A stretch of 46,100 nt of DNA from Pseudomonadota bacterium (GCA_021783175.1 JAJXUF010000017.1:1-46100), one strand, 5' to 3'. Positions 1-9,649 are shown, counted from the stretch's first letter. Program-made: numbers and translations. Notes: generated from the sequence alone by a model not told the origin.

Positions 1-2
1 AG

Positions 3-1124
3 ACCCTCAATGCCGTCGTCTTCTCCTCGATACTTTCCAGCTGGCAGTGGGGCGGGGTTAATTTCGGGCATTCTGCACTCGTGGTCACCCTGGTGCTCGA
101 GGCGGCACTGCTGTTCGTGGCGGCGAACACCGGCTATCTCGGCGGTCCGGCAGTGCTCGCCAATATGGCAGTCGACCACTGGTTGCCGCACCGCTTCTCC
201 CAGCTGTCCGACCGGCTGGTCACCAAGAACGGTGTTCTGCTCATGGGCATGGCCGCGCTGGCCGTGCTGCTGTGGACCGATGGACGTGTTGACCTGCTGG
301 TCGTGCTCTACAGCATCAACGTATTCCTCACCTTCAGCCTCACTCTCCTGGGGCTGTGTGTCTACTGGTGGCAGCACCGCGCGCAGGATTGGCGCTGGCG
401 CTGGCGCTTGCCGCTGTCAATGCTGGGGCTTGCGGTAACCGGCGGCATTCTGGTCGTGACGCTCATGGAAAAGTTCGTTGAAGGCGGCTGGATTACGATG
501 CTCGTGACCGGGGCGCTGATCAGTGCCTGTTTGATGGTGAGCCGCCATTACGCAACCATACGCGAGCAACTGCTGGAACTCGACAAGGTGCTTACCGAGA
601 TTCCAGCCCCGCCGACGCCACCGACAGTACCTGCGATCAGCGAGGGCGAACCGGCGGCGGTGTTCTTTGTGTCCAGTTTCCGCGGTATCGGCATCCATAC
701 GCTGCTCAACGCGCAGCGCCTCTTTCCCGGCCGCTTCAAGAATTTCGTGTTTCTGATCGTGGGCGAGGTGGATATTTCCGGTTTCCGCGGAAACGAGGCA
801 ATAGACGACCTGCAGCGCAGATGCACCGAACAAGTGGCGAGCTACGTTGATTTCTGTCAGGCCCACGGTATGGCCTCCACGGGCTTCGTCGACTACGGAA
901 CGGATCCCGTGGAAGTGGGCATGCGGCTTGCCGACAAGGCGTTGGAACACTTCCCCGGCAGCGTTTTCTTCGCTGGCAGTCTCATCTTCCACCGGGAAAA
1001 TTGGCTGACCCGCCTGCTGCACAACCACACGGCGCTGGCCATCCAGCGCAAGCTGCACTTGCGCGGCGTACCTCTGGTGATCATGCCAATGCTGGTGGAG
1101 GGAAGGTCGCCGCGCGCAGCCTGA
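3..1124 (+). CDS. APC-superfamily permease, C-terminal part (5' end outside window)
   Basis: The reading frame is open from the window edge, so the N-terminus and the first membrane helices are missing; 373 codons remain. The visible part has about five hydrophobic helices with the APC-type stretch NTGYLGGPAVLANMAVDHWL, followed from about residue 200 by a soluble region of about 170 residues (beginning near AVFFVSSFRGIGIHT) that looks like a universal-stress-protein-like alpha/beta fold. APC transporters with such a cytoplasmic tail include KimA-type potassium importers as well as amino-acid permeases. The substrate cannot be decided from this fragment. The gene converges on the beta-propeller gene on the other strand, with a strong palindrome between them. 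Confidence 0.75.
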   Translation, partial: TLNAVVFSSILSSWQWGGVNFGHSALVVTLVLEAALLFVAANTGYLGGPAVLANMAVDHWLPHRFSQLSDRLVTKNGVLLMGMAALAVLLWTDGRVDLLVVLYSINVFLTFSLTLLGLCVYWWQHRAQDWRWRWRLPLSMLGLAVTGGILVVTLMEKFVEGGWITMLVTGALISACLMVSRHYATIREQLLELDKVLTEIPAPPTPPTVPAISEGEPAAVFFVSSFRGIGIHTLLNAQRLFPGRFKNFVFLIVGEVDISGFRGNEAIDDLQRRCTEQVASYVDFCQAHGMASTGFVDYGTDPVEVGMRLADKALEHFPGSVFFAGSLIFHRENWLTRLLHNHTALAIQRKLHLRGVPLVIMPMLVEGRSPRAA

Positions 1125-1178
1125 TTTGAGCGACAGGCCAGGTTGCTGCGCCCATCCTACTTCCGCACTCGGTGCCGT

Positions 1179-1206
1179 GGGGACACACCCCCGCGGATGT
1201 GTCCCC
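1179..1206. repeat. REP-like palindrome between convergent genes
   Basis: GGGGACACA (1179-1187) and TGTGTCCCC (1198-1206) are perfect 9-base complements around a 10-base GC-rich loop. It lies between the stop codons of the permease and the beta-propeller gene. There is no T-run, so it could be a REP-type repeat unit or a factor-assisted, bidirectional transcript end. No second copy was seen in this window. Confidence 0.5.
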
Positions 1207-1246
1207 AATACGAACGGTTTTCAGTGCTACGGTGCGCTTGTTCGGC

Positions 1247-2422
1247 TCACCGCATATTGCCGGTATGGCCCACGCAATAGCGCCCTGGCTGCGGCCATAC
1301 GGTGAGACCGTGCGGTTCGCGGCCGACTTGGACGCTCTTTACCTTGCCGGTTGTGGTGTTGAAGCGGTAGACGACATTGTCAAAACGGCCGGACAGCCAG
1401 AGGTATTTCCCGTCGGCACTCACGTTACCCATGTCCGGACTGCCGCCACCGGGAATCGGCCATGTGGTCAGCACCTTGTTGGTGGCAAAATCCAAGACCG
1501 ACACGCTGCCCGGGCCGTGCGCCGGTGCCGGGATGGTGGTGGAGCCGCGATTGGCGACGTAGAGCTTTGTGTCATCGCGACTCGGATACAGACCGTGTGC
1601 GCCGATGCCGGTGTGCACGAAGCCGGTCTGCTTGAACGTATCACCGTCGATAAGGAACAGGCCGTTGGCGCGCAGATCCGCAACGTAGAATGTCTTGCCG
1701 TTCGGCGACACGCGGATGTCCTGGGGTCTGCTCGGATACGGCAGTTTGAGGTAGCCCACAACCTTGCGATCGACCAGGTCGACCTTGACGAGGCTGCCAG
1801 CAAACTCGCAGGTGAAGATTGCATAGCGGCCATCGATCGAGAAATCACCATGATCAATTCCGGCGCAGTTCGGTGTCGGAATCGAATACTGCAGCTTCAT
1901 CGTGTGCGGATCGCGGAAGTCGAGTCGTTCGTGTGCTTCCGCCACGACGATTGCCGACTTGCCATCGGGTGTGAAGTACATGTTGTACGCATCGTCCACC
2001 GGGACGGCGCGCCCGGGCTTTCCGGTTTTTGGATCAATCGGCGTCAGTGTGCTGTCGGTGCGGAATTCCGCATTGTTGGTGACCCAAAGCGTCTTGAGAT
2101 CCCAGGACGGCACGATATGCTGCGGATTGATGCCCACTTTGAAGTGGTCGACGACCTTGAGCGTTGCCGGATCGATCACATAGACATCGTTCGCGGACAC
2201 ATCCGGCACGTAGACGCGCGCCAACGCGCCTGCCACCGCCGGACTAAACATGTTGGAGCCTGCCTCGCTGTAGAGATTGTCCGGATTCACTACCGGTGGC
2301 ATTCCGGGAACGGTATGCACAATCTCGGCGCCGGCGGCGCCGGCGGTCCAGCTGCAAAAGCCTAATATCAACCCGGCACCCAGCAGGTTACGGATGCCGC
2401 GACGACCCATCTTCATCTCCAT
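1247..2422 (-). CDS. Secreted YVTN/YncE-type beta-propeller protein
   Basis: About 390 residues: a signal peptide (hydrophobic LLGAGLILGFCSWTAGAAGA), then repeated beta-propeller blades with the family's recurring phrases, such as RVYVPDVSANDVYVIDPATL, DIRVSPNGKTFYVADL and MGNVSADGKYLWLSGRFDNV. Proteins of this type are periplasmic or exported seven-bladed propellers, often redox-associated or binding partners; no catalytic motif or haem-binding CxxCH is visible. Three ATGs lie close together (2422, 2416, 2410). An AGAGGTG lies just upstream, best spaced for 2416, and the ORF can extend to 2461 only through non-ATG codons. It follows the creatininase-family gene on the same strand by about 57 bases, suggesting an operon. 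Confidence 0.8.
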   Translation of the reverse strand: MEMKMGRRGIRNLLGAGLILGFCSWTAGAAGAEIVHTVPGMPPVVNPDNLYSEAGSNMFSPAVAGALARVYVPDVSANDVYVIDPATLKVVDHFKVGINPQHIVPSWDLKTLWVTNNAEFRTDSTLTPIDPKTGKPGRAVPVDDAYNMYFTPDGKSAIVVAEAHERLDFRDPHTMKLQYSIPTPNCAGIDHGDFSIDGRYAIFTCEFAGSLVKVDLVDRKVVGYLKLPYPSRPQDIRVSPNGKTFYVADLRANGLFLIDGDTFKQTGFVHTGIGAHGLYPSRDDTKLYVANRGSTTIPAPAHGPGSVSVLDFATNKVLTTWPIPGGGSPDMGNVSADGKYLWLSGRFDNVVYRFNTTTGKVKSVQVGREPHGLTVWPQPGRYCVGHTGNMR

Positions 2423-2479
2423 ACTCACCTCTAGCTGACTAAATAGACTGACTTGGAACACTATACCTGTTGGAATAGG

Positions 2480-3289
2480 CTATCGCTGACCGATCTCTTT
2501 CCTGATGGCCGCGACGGTGTGCGTAATGATGAGATCCACGCCAAGTTGTCCCAACTTCGCGCTAGACCGGCCTGGCTCCCCATAGACGCCATTGGCGCGC
2601 CCCGGGTTCGGGTCAGCCCGCAAGGCATCCGCGCGCACCATGCCAGGATCCACCGCGAGCAGCAGCGATGTATCAGCGAGCCCGGCATGTGTTCCGATTT
2701 CCGCTTGACTGTAACCGCGTTGCCGGAGCGCCTGCACATAGGCGGTTTCGGTGACGCGGTAGTACTCGGCAATATAATGCGCGCGTACTCCGCTGCCGGC
2801 CCACTCGTGGTTAAGCCGGTCAGCGACCACGCGCAGATCCCTCTGGTAGCCCCCGTGGTCTCCCAGTAAAACGATATTGCGGAAACCAGCATGCTTGAAG
2901 CTGCGCGCTGCGGATTCGAGAAGCTGTTCGAAAGTAGTTACCGGGATGGTGATCGTGCCGGGAAAACCCATATGTCCCGTGGGCGGATTGATATTACCCT
3001 CGGGCACGTATGCCACGACCGGTGCCACCAGCGCGTTGCCGAGCTCAAGCGCAATCTTCTGGGAAAGCGCCCGCACGCGCACATTGTGTTTGCCCAGGGC
3101 GATATAGGGTCCGCTCTGTTCGGTTCCGCCAACAGGAATAATGATCGTTGTCTTTCCCGAGCGGATCAGACCACGGAGCTCTGTCCAGGTAAGCTCCTGC
3201 AGGAAGACAGTCTTGGGTTCCTGCGCGTGCACGGTCTGCCATCCGACGAGCAGAAATAGAAGGAGAAGGTGCCATGCTCTCGGTCGCAT
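2480..3289 (-). CDS. Exported creatininase-family protein with atypical metal-site motifs
   Basis: About 269 residues from the ATG at 3289, beginning with a signal peptide (MRPRAWHLLLLFLLVGWQ, ending near VHAQ). The creatininase / creatinine amidohydrolase fold is recognisable from VGGTEQSGPY, NPPTGHMGFPGTI, NIVLLGDHGGYQRDL and THAGLADTS. The family normally has EQHGPH(L)P, a following TD and HAGExETS as metal-binding or catalytic segments. Here these read EQSGPY, GKHN and HAGLADTS, so several usual ligands are replaced while the HGG histidine remains. It may be a divergent hydrolase or a non-catalytic homologue. A longer version starting at a TTG (3388) is possible but would put extra sequence before the signal peptide. 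It probably forms a secreted pair with the downstream beta-propeller. Confidence 0.8.
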   Translation of the reverse strand: MRPRAWHLLLLFLLVGWQTVHAQEPKTVFLQELTWTELRGLIRSGKTTIIIPVGGTEQSGPYIALGKHNVRVRALSQKIALELGNALVAPVVAYVPEGNINPPTGHMGFPGTITIPVTTFEQLLESAARSFKHAGFRNIVLLGDHGGYQRDLRVVADRLNHEWAGSGVRAHYIAEYYRVTETAYVQALRQRGYSQAEIGTHAGLADTSLLLAVDPGMVRADALRADPNPGRANGVYGEPGRSSAKLGQLGVDLIITHTVAAIRKEIGQR

Positions 3290-4119
3290 GCGTACATCAT
3301 AGGATACCGGTTGCGGTTTAGCCAAGCGGTTCAATAGTCGCGATAACGAGTCTAAACTGCGGGGTACGCGTGCCATGGGGGCAGGCAACCAGCGAGCTGT
3401 ATCGTCAGGCGCATGGCGCAGTGCAGTCCGCTGGCCCGATCGAGCACAGTTCGGTGATTCATTGCACCCCCGCGGTCCGGCGGCGCACTTTCTTCAGAAT
3501 TCCTTAAGTTTTGCGAGCTATTGTAGAGGTGCTGAGAAACATAAGAAGCAAGTCTCGCGCCGCCCTTGCCGTGTGGCGCCGTGCCGCAGACGAGTCGGCT
3601 GGCCGTTTTGCAGCGTTACGGCGATCCGGTCAGATCGAACGGCAGCTGCGTGTGTCAGGCTCGGCAAATTGCGAATAGACGGCGTTTTGCCTCGGCCGTT
3701 TCGGTTCACGTTTCAGGCCATGGCCGGCCGCAACGTGGCACAGCGGAGGAAAGGCGGCGCGCATGGAGAGGCTGGTGGCGCAAAGTGTCGCCAATGGAAG
3801 CGCTGTCCGGTCGGTGAACAATCTTGCATAAAGCTTGTCCCACCAAGCGGTGCAAGGCTGTGCGTCTGATCATAACGAACAAGCATACGCAGATTATGGG
3901 TTTTGAAAAATCACAAGACATTGTCTCTTACAGCGGAACATCCCGTTGTATTTCCTATCGTCCCAAGCCCTTGGCCCTTGATTTTCGGCTGACACAATCA
4001 GTCGGCCAATTGACGGCCGATCGCCGCCCGATGGCGTTGCCGGACGTTTGCACGCAAAAGTCCCATCCAACTCGGGGCCACGATATAAGGCAAGTGGCGA
4101 TGCTCACGGTTTCTGACTC
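3290..4119. other. Intergenic region upstream of the efflux operon
   Basis: About 830 bases between divergent genes. Short overlapping frames exist on both strands, but none has a ribosome-binding site or recognisable protein signature, so I annotate no gene. The only structure noted is a 6-base inverted repeat, TCGGCC (4002-4007) and GGCCGA (4015-4020), about 100 bases before the TolC-like gene, which could be an operator. The size of the gap is compatible with a decayed gene, but I see no readable remnant. Confidence 0.5.
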
Positions 4120-5490
4120 ATGAGGCCGAGCCAATTTCTGCGCTTTGGCGCGCTCGGGATCGCCATTTTCCTGAGCGGTTGCGCCACCTATCACGCGCTG
4201 CCGCTGACAAAGAGCGCAAATCTCAAGGCGAGCCTTGAGCAACTCGATCTCACGGTGCCGTCCGAAGGGAAGACTGCGGATCAGACCAGGATCGATCCGC
4301 AAAAGCCGCTCTCGGCTGACGATGTCGGAATGCTCGCCGTGCTAAACAGCCCATCTCTCGCGTCTCAGTCCGGGCAACTCAGTGCGGCCCGAGCAGGTCT
4401 GCTGTCCGCGACGATCCTGCCCAATCCCTCGCTCAGCGTTGACTATGAGTTTTATCTTCATGGTCCGGGAACCAGCAACTCATTGGCCGCTTCCATCTCG
4501 GAAGATATCCGATCGATCGTCACCTATAGTCCGCGCGTCAAGGCAGCCAAAGCTCGGCTTGGACAGGTTAAGGCGAATCTGCTTTGGCAGGACTGGCTGG
4601 TCGCCCAGCGGGCACGCCTGCTTGCTGTAGACATTTATGCCGATGAGCGCGCGCTGGAAATCCGCAGCCGAGAATCAAGCCTTCTCGACAGCGAAGTAAA
4701 TAAGGTACGTGCCGCAACGGCGGCCGGAAACTTGGCGCTGTCGGTTGAAGCACCGCTACTCGCCGCCAAGGCGAGTGCCGATAGCGCCATTGCCTCCACC
4801 CAAATGACGCTGATAACCGACTGGCAGGAGCTCGACGCCTTAATCGGCCTCGATCCATCGGTGCGTTTTGCCATCGCAAGACCTGTTAGCGTCAGTTTGC
4901 CGGACGACATCAATTCACTGATCGAAACGTTGCCCAAGCGCCGACCGGATCTCGTGGCCCTGCAACTCGGCTACAACGCGTCGGATGAAGATGTGCGCAA
5001 AGCAATTCGGGGGCAGTTCCCCGACTTCAGCATCGGGCCGGCCGGAGGATGGGACACGTCGCGCGTTTACTCTTTGGGGCCAATCATAACCATGAGTTTA
5101 CCGCTCTTTGACCGCAACCAAGGGAAAATCGCCTCGGCCCAGGCGACACGAGCCCAGCTGCATGCAGAATACCAGGCGCGACTTGACGGCGCGGTGGGTG
5201 CCAGCAAGGCCATATTCTTGAATATACAGACGATCAAATCCGATCTGGAAAAAGCGCGCTCCGCTTCGAAGGAAGCAGACTTGCTCGCAGGCTCTGCCGT
5301 GCAGGCTTTTAAGGACGGAAACATTGATGAACGCTCGTTGACGGATTATCAGACAACGGCACTCGAGCGCCAGCTGGACGTGCTCAATTACCAGCGAGTG
5401 CTTAATGAGACCGCCTTAGCCCTATCGATCGAACTTGGCACCGGCTTTCCGCAGACGGTGCTGGCCTCTCCGGAAGGAGTGAAAAACTGA
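4120..5490 (+). CDS. TolC-family outer-membrane efflux lipoprotein
   Basis: 456 residues. It starts with a lipoprotein signal, FLSGCATYHA (lipobox cysteine at residue 22), followed by two repeats of the outer-membrane-factor type rich in long Ala/Gln/Leu coiled helices, for example ASQSGQLSAARAGLLSATIL and KIASAQATRAQLHAEYQARL. Outer-membrane factors form trimeric exit ducts for RND or ABC pumps; the lipid anchor is as in CusC/OprM-type members. It is the first gene of a tolC-hlyD-RND operon: its TGA overlaps the ATG of the adaptor gene (TGATG), so the subunits are probably translationally coupled. Length and position fit the family. Substrate class is not visible. Confidence 0.9.
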   Translation: MRPSQFLRFGALGIAIFLSGCATYHALPLTKSANLKASLEQLDLTVPSEGKTADQTRIDPQKPLSADDVGMLAVLNSPSLASQSGQLSAARAGLLSATILPNPSLSVDYEFYLHGPGTSNSLAASISEDIRSIVTYSPRVKAAKARLGQVKANLLWQDWLVAQRARLLAVDIYADERALEIRSRESSLLDSEVNKVRAATAAGNLALSVEAPLLAAKASADSAIASTQMTLITDWQELDALIGLDPSVRFAIARPVSVSLPDDINSLIETLPKRRPDLVALQLGYNASDEDVRKAIRGQFPDFSIGPAGGWDTSRVYSLGPIITMSLPLFDRNQGKIASAQATRAQLHAEYQARLDGAVGASKAIFLNIQTIKSDLEKARSASKEADLLAGSAVQAFKDGNIDERSLTDYQTTALERQLDVLNYQRVLNETALALSIELGTGFPQTVLASPEGVKN

Positions 5491-6575
5491 TGAAATACCT
5501 TACCCTAATCGCCCTCATCGTGCTGTGTGCCCCCATCACCGACTTAAGACCGGCCGTTGCTGATGTTGGCGGTGCTGTCAGCGTGGCAGTTGACCTGATC
5601 CCTCTGCAAAAGGGGAGCCTTCCCACGTCCGTTACAACCTACGGCAGGGTAGTACCCTCCCAGAAGGCGCAAGAAACTCTTTTCGCGCCGGTCGCCACCC
5701 GGGAAGGCGTCATCGACGTGCGGCAAGGCGAGATGGTCCATAAAGGTGCGCCGCTGCTGACTCTGGTCCCGAGCCCGGAAACGCGCTCAATGTACCTGCA
5801 GGCCGAACTGTCGCTGCATGTTGCCCAGCAACTGCTGGCCCGGAGTCATCAGCTGGCCGCCGCTCATCTTGAAACCGCAGCCCAACTGGCGCGCGACGAG
5901 AAGACGAAAGCTGACGCAGAGACGACACTGGAAATGTTGCGCGCGGAGGGCGCAAATGGGCCAAACACACTGAAGGCTCCGTTCGATGCCGTTGTCCTGA
6001 ACATCGACGTCAGTTCCGGTTCGTACGTTGCGCGGGGCACTGCATTGATCGAACTTGCCCGTCCCACCGAGCTCGTTTTCAAAACCGGCGTGGTGCCTGC
6101 GCAAGCCGAAGAGATTACGGCTGGTGACGAAGCCACCATCACTCCGTTCAGTGGAAGCGGAATCTTTCATGGCAAGGTAGTCCTGCGTGGGTCCGTCGTA
6201 TCCAGCATCAACGGTCTGGTCCCCATCGAGATTTCTCTAGCGGGCGGCCCGTTGCTCACAGGAGAGATGGGCAAAGTCGTGATCAACACCGGTGTGAAAC
6301 AGGGGTATGTCGTGCCGCACCAGGCTGTGCTGCTCAATACGAGCGGTCAGACCTACATCGTGCAGTCGATTCAGGATGTGGCCACGCTTGTGCCCGTGAC
6401 GGTAATTACCTCGAAAGGTGACCAGGATCTGGTCGACGGGCAGCTTGTTGCCGGGGCCCCTGTTGTCGGTACCGGAAACTATGAACTTCAGAACGGCACC
6501 AAGATCCGGGCCGCTGGGGAAAGTGGTAATACCTCTGGTGCTGGCAACGCATCGACTGGGAAGAGTGGGCAATGA
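5490..6575 (+). CDS. RND efflux periplasmic adaptor (HlyD/membrane-fusion family)
   Basis: 361 residues with an N-terminal signal peptide (LTLIALIVLCAPITDL). A lipoyl/barrel-sandwich half-motif (VIDVRQGEMVHKGAPLLTLV) is followed by a short alpha-hairpin (about residues 95-150), then the second half-motif (LKAPFDAVVLNIDVSSGSYV) and beta-barrel regions. Adaptors of this kind bridge an RND pump and an outer-membrane factor. The hairpin is short, as in heavy-metal or small-molecule RND systems. The start codon overlaps the previous stop, and its own stop overlaps the next start (ATGA), giving a tightly coupled three-gene operon. Confidence 0.88.
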   Translation: MKYLTLIALIVLCAPITDLRPAVADVGGAVSVAVDLIPLQKGSLPTSVTTYGRVVPSQKAQETLFAPVATREGVIDVRQGEMVHKGAPLLTLVPSPETRSMYLQAELSLHVAQQLLARSHQLAAAHLETAAQLARDEKTKADAETTLEMLRAEGANGPNTLKAPFDAVVLNIDVSSGSYVARGTALIELARPTELVFKTGVVPAQAEEITAGDEATITPFSGSGIFHGKVVLRGSVVSSINGLVPIEISLAGGPLLTGEMGKVVINTGVKQGYVVPHQAVLLNTSGQTYIVQSIQDVATLVPVTVITSKGDQDLVDGQLVAGAPVVGTGNYELQNGTKIRAAGESGNTSGAGNASTGKSGQ

Positions 6576-9500
6576 ATTTTGTTGACTTGGTGGAGCGCCA
6601 CCGGCGCGTTCTACTGTTTATTGCATTTGGCGCCACCTTGGCGGGCGCAATAGCAGCGATCAAGCTTCCGATTCAGCTTTTCCCCACTGTCAGTTTTCCG
6701 CGCATCCGTATCGAAGTCGACAGCGGTAAGATGCCGGCCAAGACCACGCTGGTCAAGGTGACTGAGTCTCTGGAGAAGGTAGCGCGCGCTGTGCCAGGCG
6801 CAATTGACGTGGAATCGACTACCACCCGCGGGTCGGCCGAGATCTACGTCGATTTTCCCTGGGGCTACAATATGACGAATGCATTCCTGCGGGTTGAGAC
6901 CGCATTCGCGCAGGAATTGCCGGATTTGCCCCCGGGGACGGCCTACCACGTCATCCAAATGGCGCCCAATGCGCTCATGCCGTTCGTCTCCTTTGCGCTA
7001 ATCTCCGACACGGTATCACCAGCGGCCCTGCAGACCATGGCCAAGTACCAGATCGCGCCGCTGCTTACGGGAATTCCAGGCGTGCGGAAGGTAGGCACGC
7101 TCGGTGGACAAACCGACGAGGTCGAGGTTTACATCAGCCCCGAGCAACTCCAAACCTATGGGTTGACGCCGAACGACGTCGCGCAAGCCATATCCAGGTC
7201 AAACTCGCTATCGGCTGTAGGTCGTCTCGAGGACAACGACCTGCTTTTTCTGGTGCTGACGAACAACGAGTTTAGATCTATCGAATCGGTTCGCAATGTG
7301 ACCCTGCGCACGAAGAATGGCGACATCGTGCGCTTGGGCAACGTTGCCAAGGTGGAGATGGGTTCCATTCCGCAGTGGCTGCTGGTGGACGACGATGGAC
7401 AGCCATCTGTAAACATTGATGTCTTTCAGCAGGACAACGCCGATTCATTGTCGCTGAAGAAAGAGGTTGTCTCAAAGCTTGACGCCTTCATGAAGAAGGA
7501 GCCCAAGGGAATTATCGTCCACAAGTGGTACGACCAGACTGATCTTGTGAGTTCGTCGATCGGCGCAATGGAAGAGGCGATCGTTATCGGTCTTATTTTT
7601 GCCGCTTGTGTGGTGCTTGGGTTCTTGCGCAACTGGCGGGCGGCATTAGTGGCGATGATAACCGTGCCGATGTCCGTTCTGGCCACCTGCGTGCTGCTCG
7701 CAGCATTCGGCATGACGTTCAATATTATGACCTTGGGCGGCATCGCCGCCGCAATCGGTTTGTTAATCGATGACGCTATCGTCATGGTTGAGCAGATCTC
7801 GCGTCGTGCCGGTGTCCCCGACTTGGCCGAGCCACGCCGCGTGGTGCTCGGTGCGGCGCGCGAGTTCCTGGCGCCTCTGACGGGTTCCAGCAGCGCCACT
7901 ATCATCATGTTCATTCCGCTGGCATTTCTCTCTGGTCTGACGGGGGCGTTCTTCAAGTTCCTGTCGATTACAATGGCGTCGTCTCTCGTCATATCCTTTG
8001 CCTTCACGGCCCTGCTGGTGCCGGTGATGGCGCGTGGACTCATCAACTTCGAGAAATGGCACGATCCATCTCATGACAAGGAAAACTGGATGCGGCGTCT
8101 CCATATGCGCCTGCTGCGCGGTCTTTTCGCAAGATCGTGGCTGGCCATTGTCATCCTTGTGGTCGTCGCCGTGGTCGGTTACGTTGGCCAACGGCACGTC
8201 GGCTCGGCCTTCCTTCCGAAGATGGATGAAGGTGGTTTCGTGCTGGATTATCAAACGGCGCCCAGCACGTCGTTTGTCGAAACCAATCGAGAACTCGAAA
8301 AGGTCGAGGCAATCCTCAAGGACAATCCATATGTGGATACCTTCTCGCGCCGTACCGGGGCTGGCCTGGGAGGCGACCTTAACTTGCCATACCAAGGCGA
8401 TTTCTTCGTCGAGCTGGTTCCGCCGTCCAAGCGACCACCGATCTGGACTGTCATGACCCAGATCCGGAAGAAAATCGACGCCGCAGTCCCGGGATTGAAC
8501 TACGACACCCATCAGCTTCTGAGCGACATGATTGGCGACATGATTGGGCGGCGCCAGCCGGTGGTCATCAATCTAAGCGCGAGCAATCCGGATGTTCTGC
8601 CCAATGCGGCCAGGAAGGTCGCGGATGCGATTGCGCATGCCCCGGGTATTCAACCTTCATCGGTCGATCCGGGAACTCTTCCAACCGGAGATGCCCTCAA
8701 CATCCACGTCAATGAGGCGCAGGCCGCGATGAACGATCTTACTGTGGCCGAGGTCAAGGATCAGGTCACCAGCTATCTCAGGGGTAACATCGTTACAGAC
8801 TACATGGGAGTTGTGCAGCCTGTCGGTGTAAGAATCTGGTCGCAGCCCCAGGATGCACGTTACCAAGAGTACAGCCGGGTGTACCGCGAGGATCTCAATA
8901 AGCTCCTGATCCAGGCGCCGAACGGGCACACCTTTCCGTTGGGATCAATGGCGACGGTGAAGTTCGTCTACGGGCAACCTGCGCTCTTTCGGGAGAATCT
9001 GGCGCAGATTATTCCGGTGACGGCCGAGACCGGCGGGCAGCTGGCCTTGAGTACGACGATCGCTTCGGTGAAGAAAATCTTGGGAAAGGTACTTCCGCAC
9101 GGGGTCTATTACACGCTGGGCGGCGCCTACAAGCAGGAGGCGAAAGCTGCGCGCGGAATGATCATGGTATTCGCTGCCGTGGTGCTGGCCGAAGTTGTTC
9201 TCCTGCTTTTGCTGTATGAGAGCTGGTGGTTCCCAGTCATCATCCTTGGCACGTCCATCCTTTCTGCCGGCACGGTTTTCTTTGGTCTGTGGGTGACCGG
9301 CGTCGAACTCAATATCACGGCAATGATGGGAATGGTGATGATTCTCGGGATCGCGGTCGAGATGTCGATTTTCCTCTTTTCCGAATTCCAGAACCTGCGC
9401 AAGGTGATGCCCCCGCGGCAGGCGATCTACGAAGCAGCGCTCAACCGGTTCCGTCCTATCATCATGAGCACGCTGGCTATGATTCTGGCGCTTCTGCCTC

Positions 9501-9649
9501 TGGGCGCTGCAATCAGCGGTTCGGGCGACCAGATGCTGCAACCGCTGGCGGTGGCGATCATCGCGGGAATTCTGGTGCAGCTGCCGCTGGTCGTCCTGGT
9601 TCAGCCGGTCTTGGTGAGCTGGACCCTGCCGAAGGAGGAAACACCATAG
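6572..9649 (+). CDS. RND efflux pump, inner-membrane permease
   Basis: 1025 residues, the usual RND size: one N-terminal helix (VLLFIAFGATLAGAIAAIKL), a large periplasmic loop, helices 2-6, a second periplasmic loop and helices 8-12. TM4 carries the paired acidic residues of the proton relay in GGIAAAIGLLIDDAIVMVEQ, and FLSGLTGAFFKFLSITMA is typical of TM6. The paired Asp-Asp is as in HAE/AcrB-type and related permeases, so a drug or organic export role is as likely as metal export; the sequence alone does not settle it. The gene overlaps the adaptor gene by 4 bases. A two-component system follows after about 227 bases and is a plausible regulator. Confidence 0.92.
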   Translation: MNFVDLVERHRRVLLFIAFGATLAGAIAAIKLPIQLFPTVSFPRIRIEVDSGKMPAKTTLVKVTESLEKVARAVPGAIDVESTTTRGSAEIYVDFPWGYNMTNAFLRVETAFAQELPDLPPGTAYHVIQMAPNALMPFVSFALISDTVSPAALQTMAKYQIAPLLTGIPGVRKVGTLGGQTDEVEVYISPEQLQTYGLTPNDVAQAISRSNSLSAVGRLEDNDLLFLVLTNNEFRSIESVRNVTLRTKNGDIVRLGNVAKVEMGSIPQWLLVDDDGQPSVNIDVFQQDNADSLSLKKEVVSKLDAFMKKEPKGIIVHKWYDQTDLVSSSIGAMEEAIVIGLIFAACVVLGFLRNWRAALVAMITVPMSVLATCVLLAAFGMTFNIMTLGGIAAAIGLLIDDAIVMVEQISRRAGVPDLAEPRRVVLGAAREFLAPLTGSSSATIIMFIPLAFLSGLTGAFFKFLSITMASSLVISFAFTALLVPVMARGLINFEKWHDPSHDKENWMRRLHMRLLRGLFARSWLAIVILVVVAVVGYVGQRHVGSAFLPKMDEGGFVLDYQTAPSTSFVETNRELEKVEAILKDNPYVDTFSRRTGAGLGGDLNLPYQGDFFVELVPPSKRPPIWTVMTQIRKKIDAAVPGLNYDTHQLLSDMIGDMIGRRQPVVINLSASNPDVLPNAARKVADAIAHAPGIQPSSVDPGTLPTGDALNIHVNEAQAAMNDLTVAEVKDQVTSYLRGNIVTDYMGVVQPVGVRIWSQPQDARYQEYSRVYREDLNKLLIQAPNGHTFPLGSMATVKFVYGQPALFRENLAQIIPVTAETGGQLALSTTIASVKKILGKVLPHGVYYTLGGAYKQEAKAARGMIMVFAAVVLAEVVLLLLLYESWWFPVIILGTSILSAGTVFFGLWVTGVELNITAMMGMVMILGIAVEMSIFLFSEFQNLRKVMPPRQAIYEAALNRFRPIIMSTLAMILALLPLGAAISGSGDQMLQPLAVAIIAGILVQLPLVVLVQPVLVSWTLPKEETP

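Noticed and set aside
417..1208. 263-codon minus-strand frame opposite the permease
   Set aside because: The permease reading has membrane helices and family phrases; the antisense frame has none.
1172..2365. 397-codon open frame on the plus strand opposite the beta-propeller gene
   Set aside because: It is the antisense shadow of a clear propeller gene, has no domain pattern and runs through the palindrome at 1179-1206.
7763..8512. 249-codon minus-strand frame inside the RND pump gene
   Set aside because: Low-complexity His/Asp/Arg-rich translation typical of antisense of GC-rich coding sequence.
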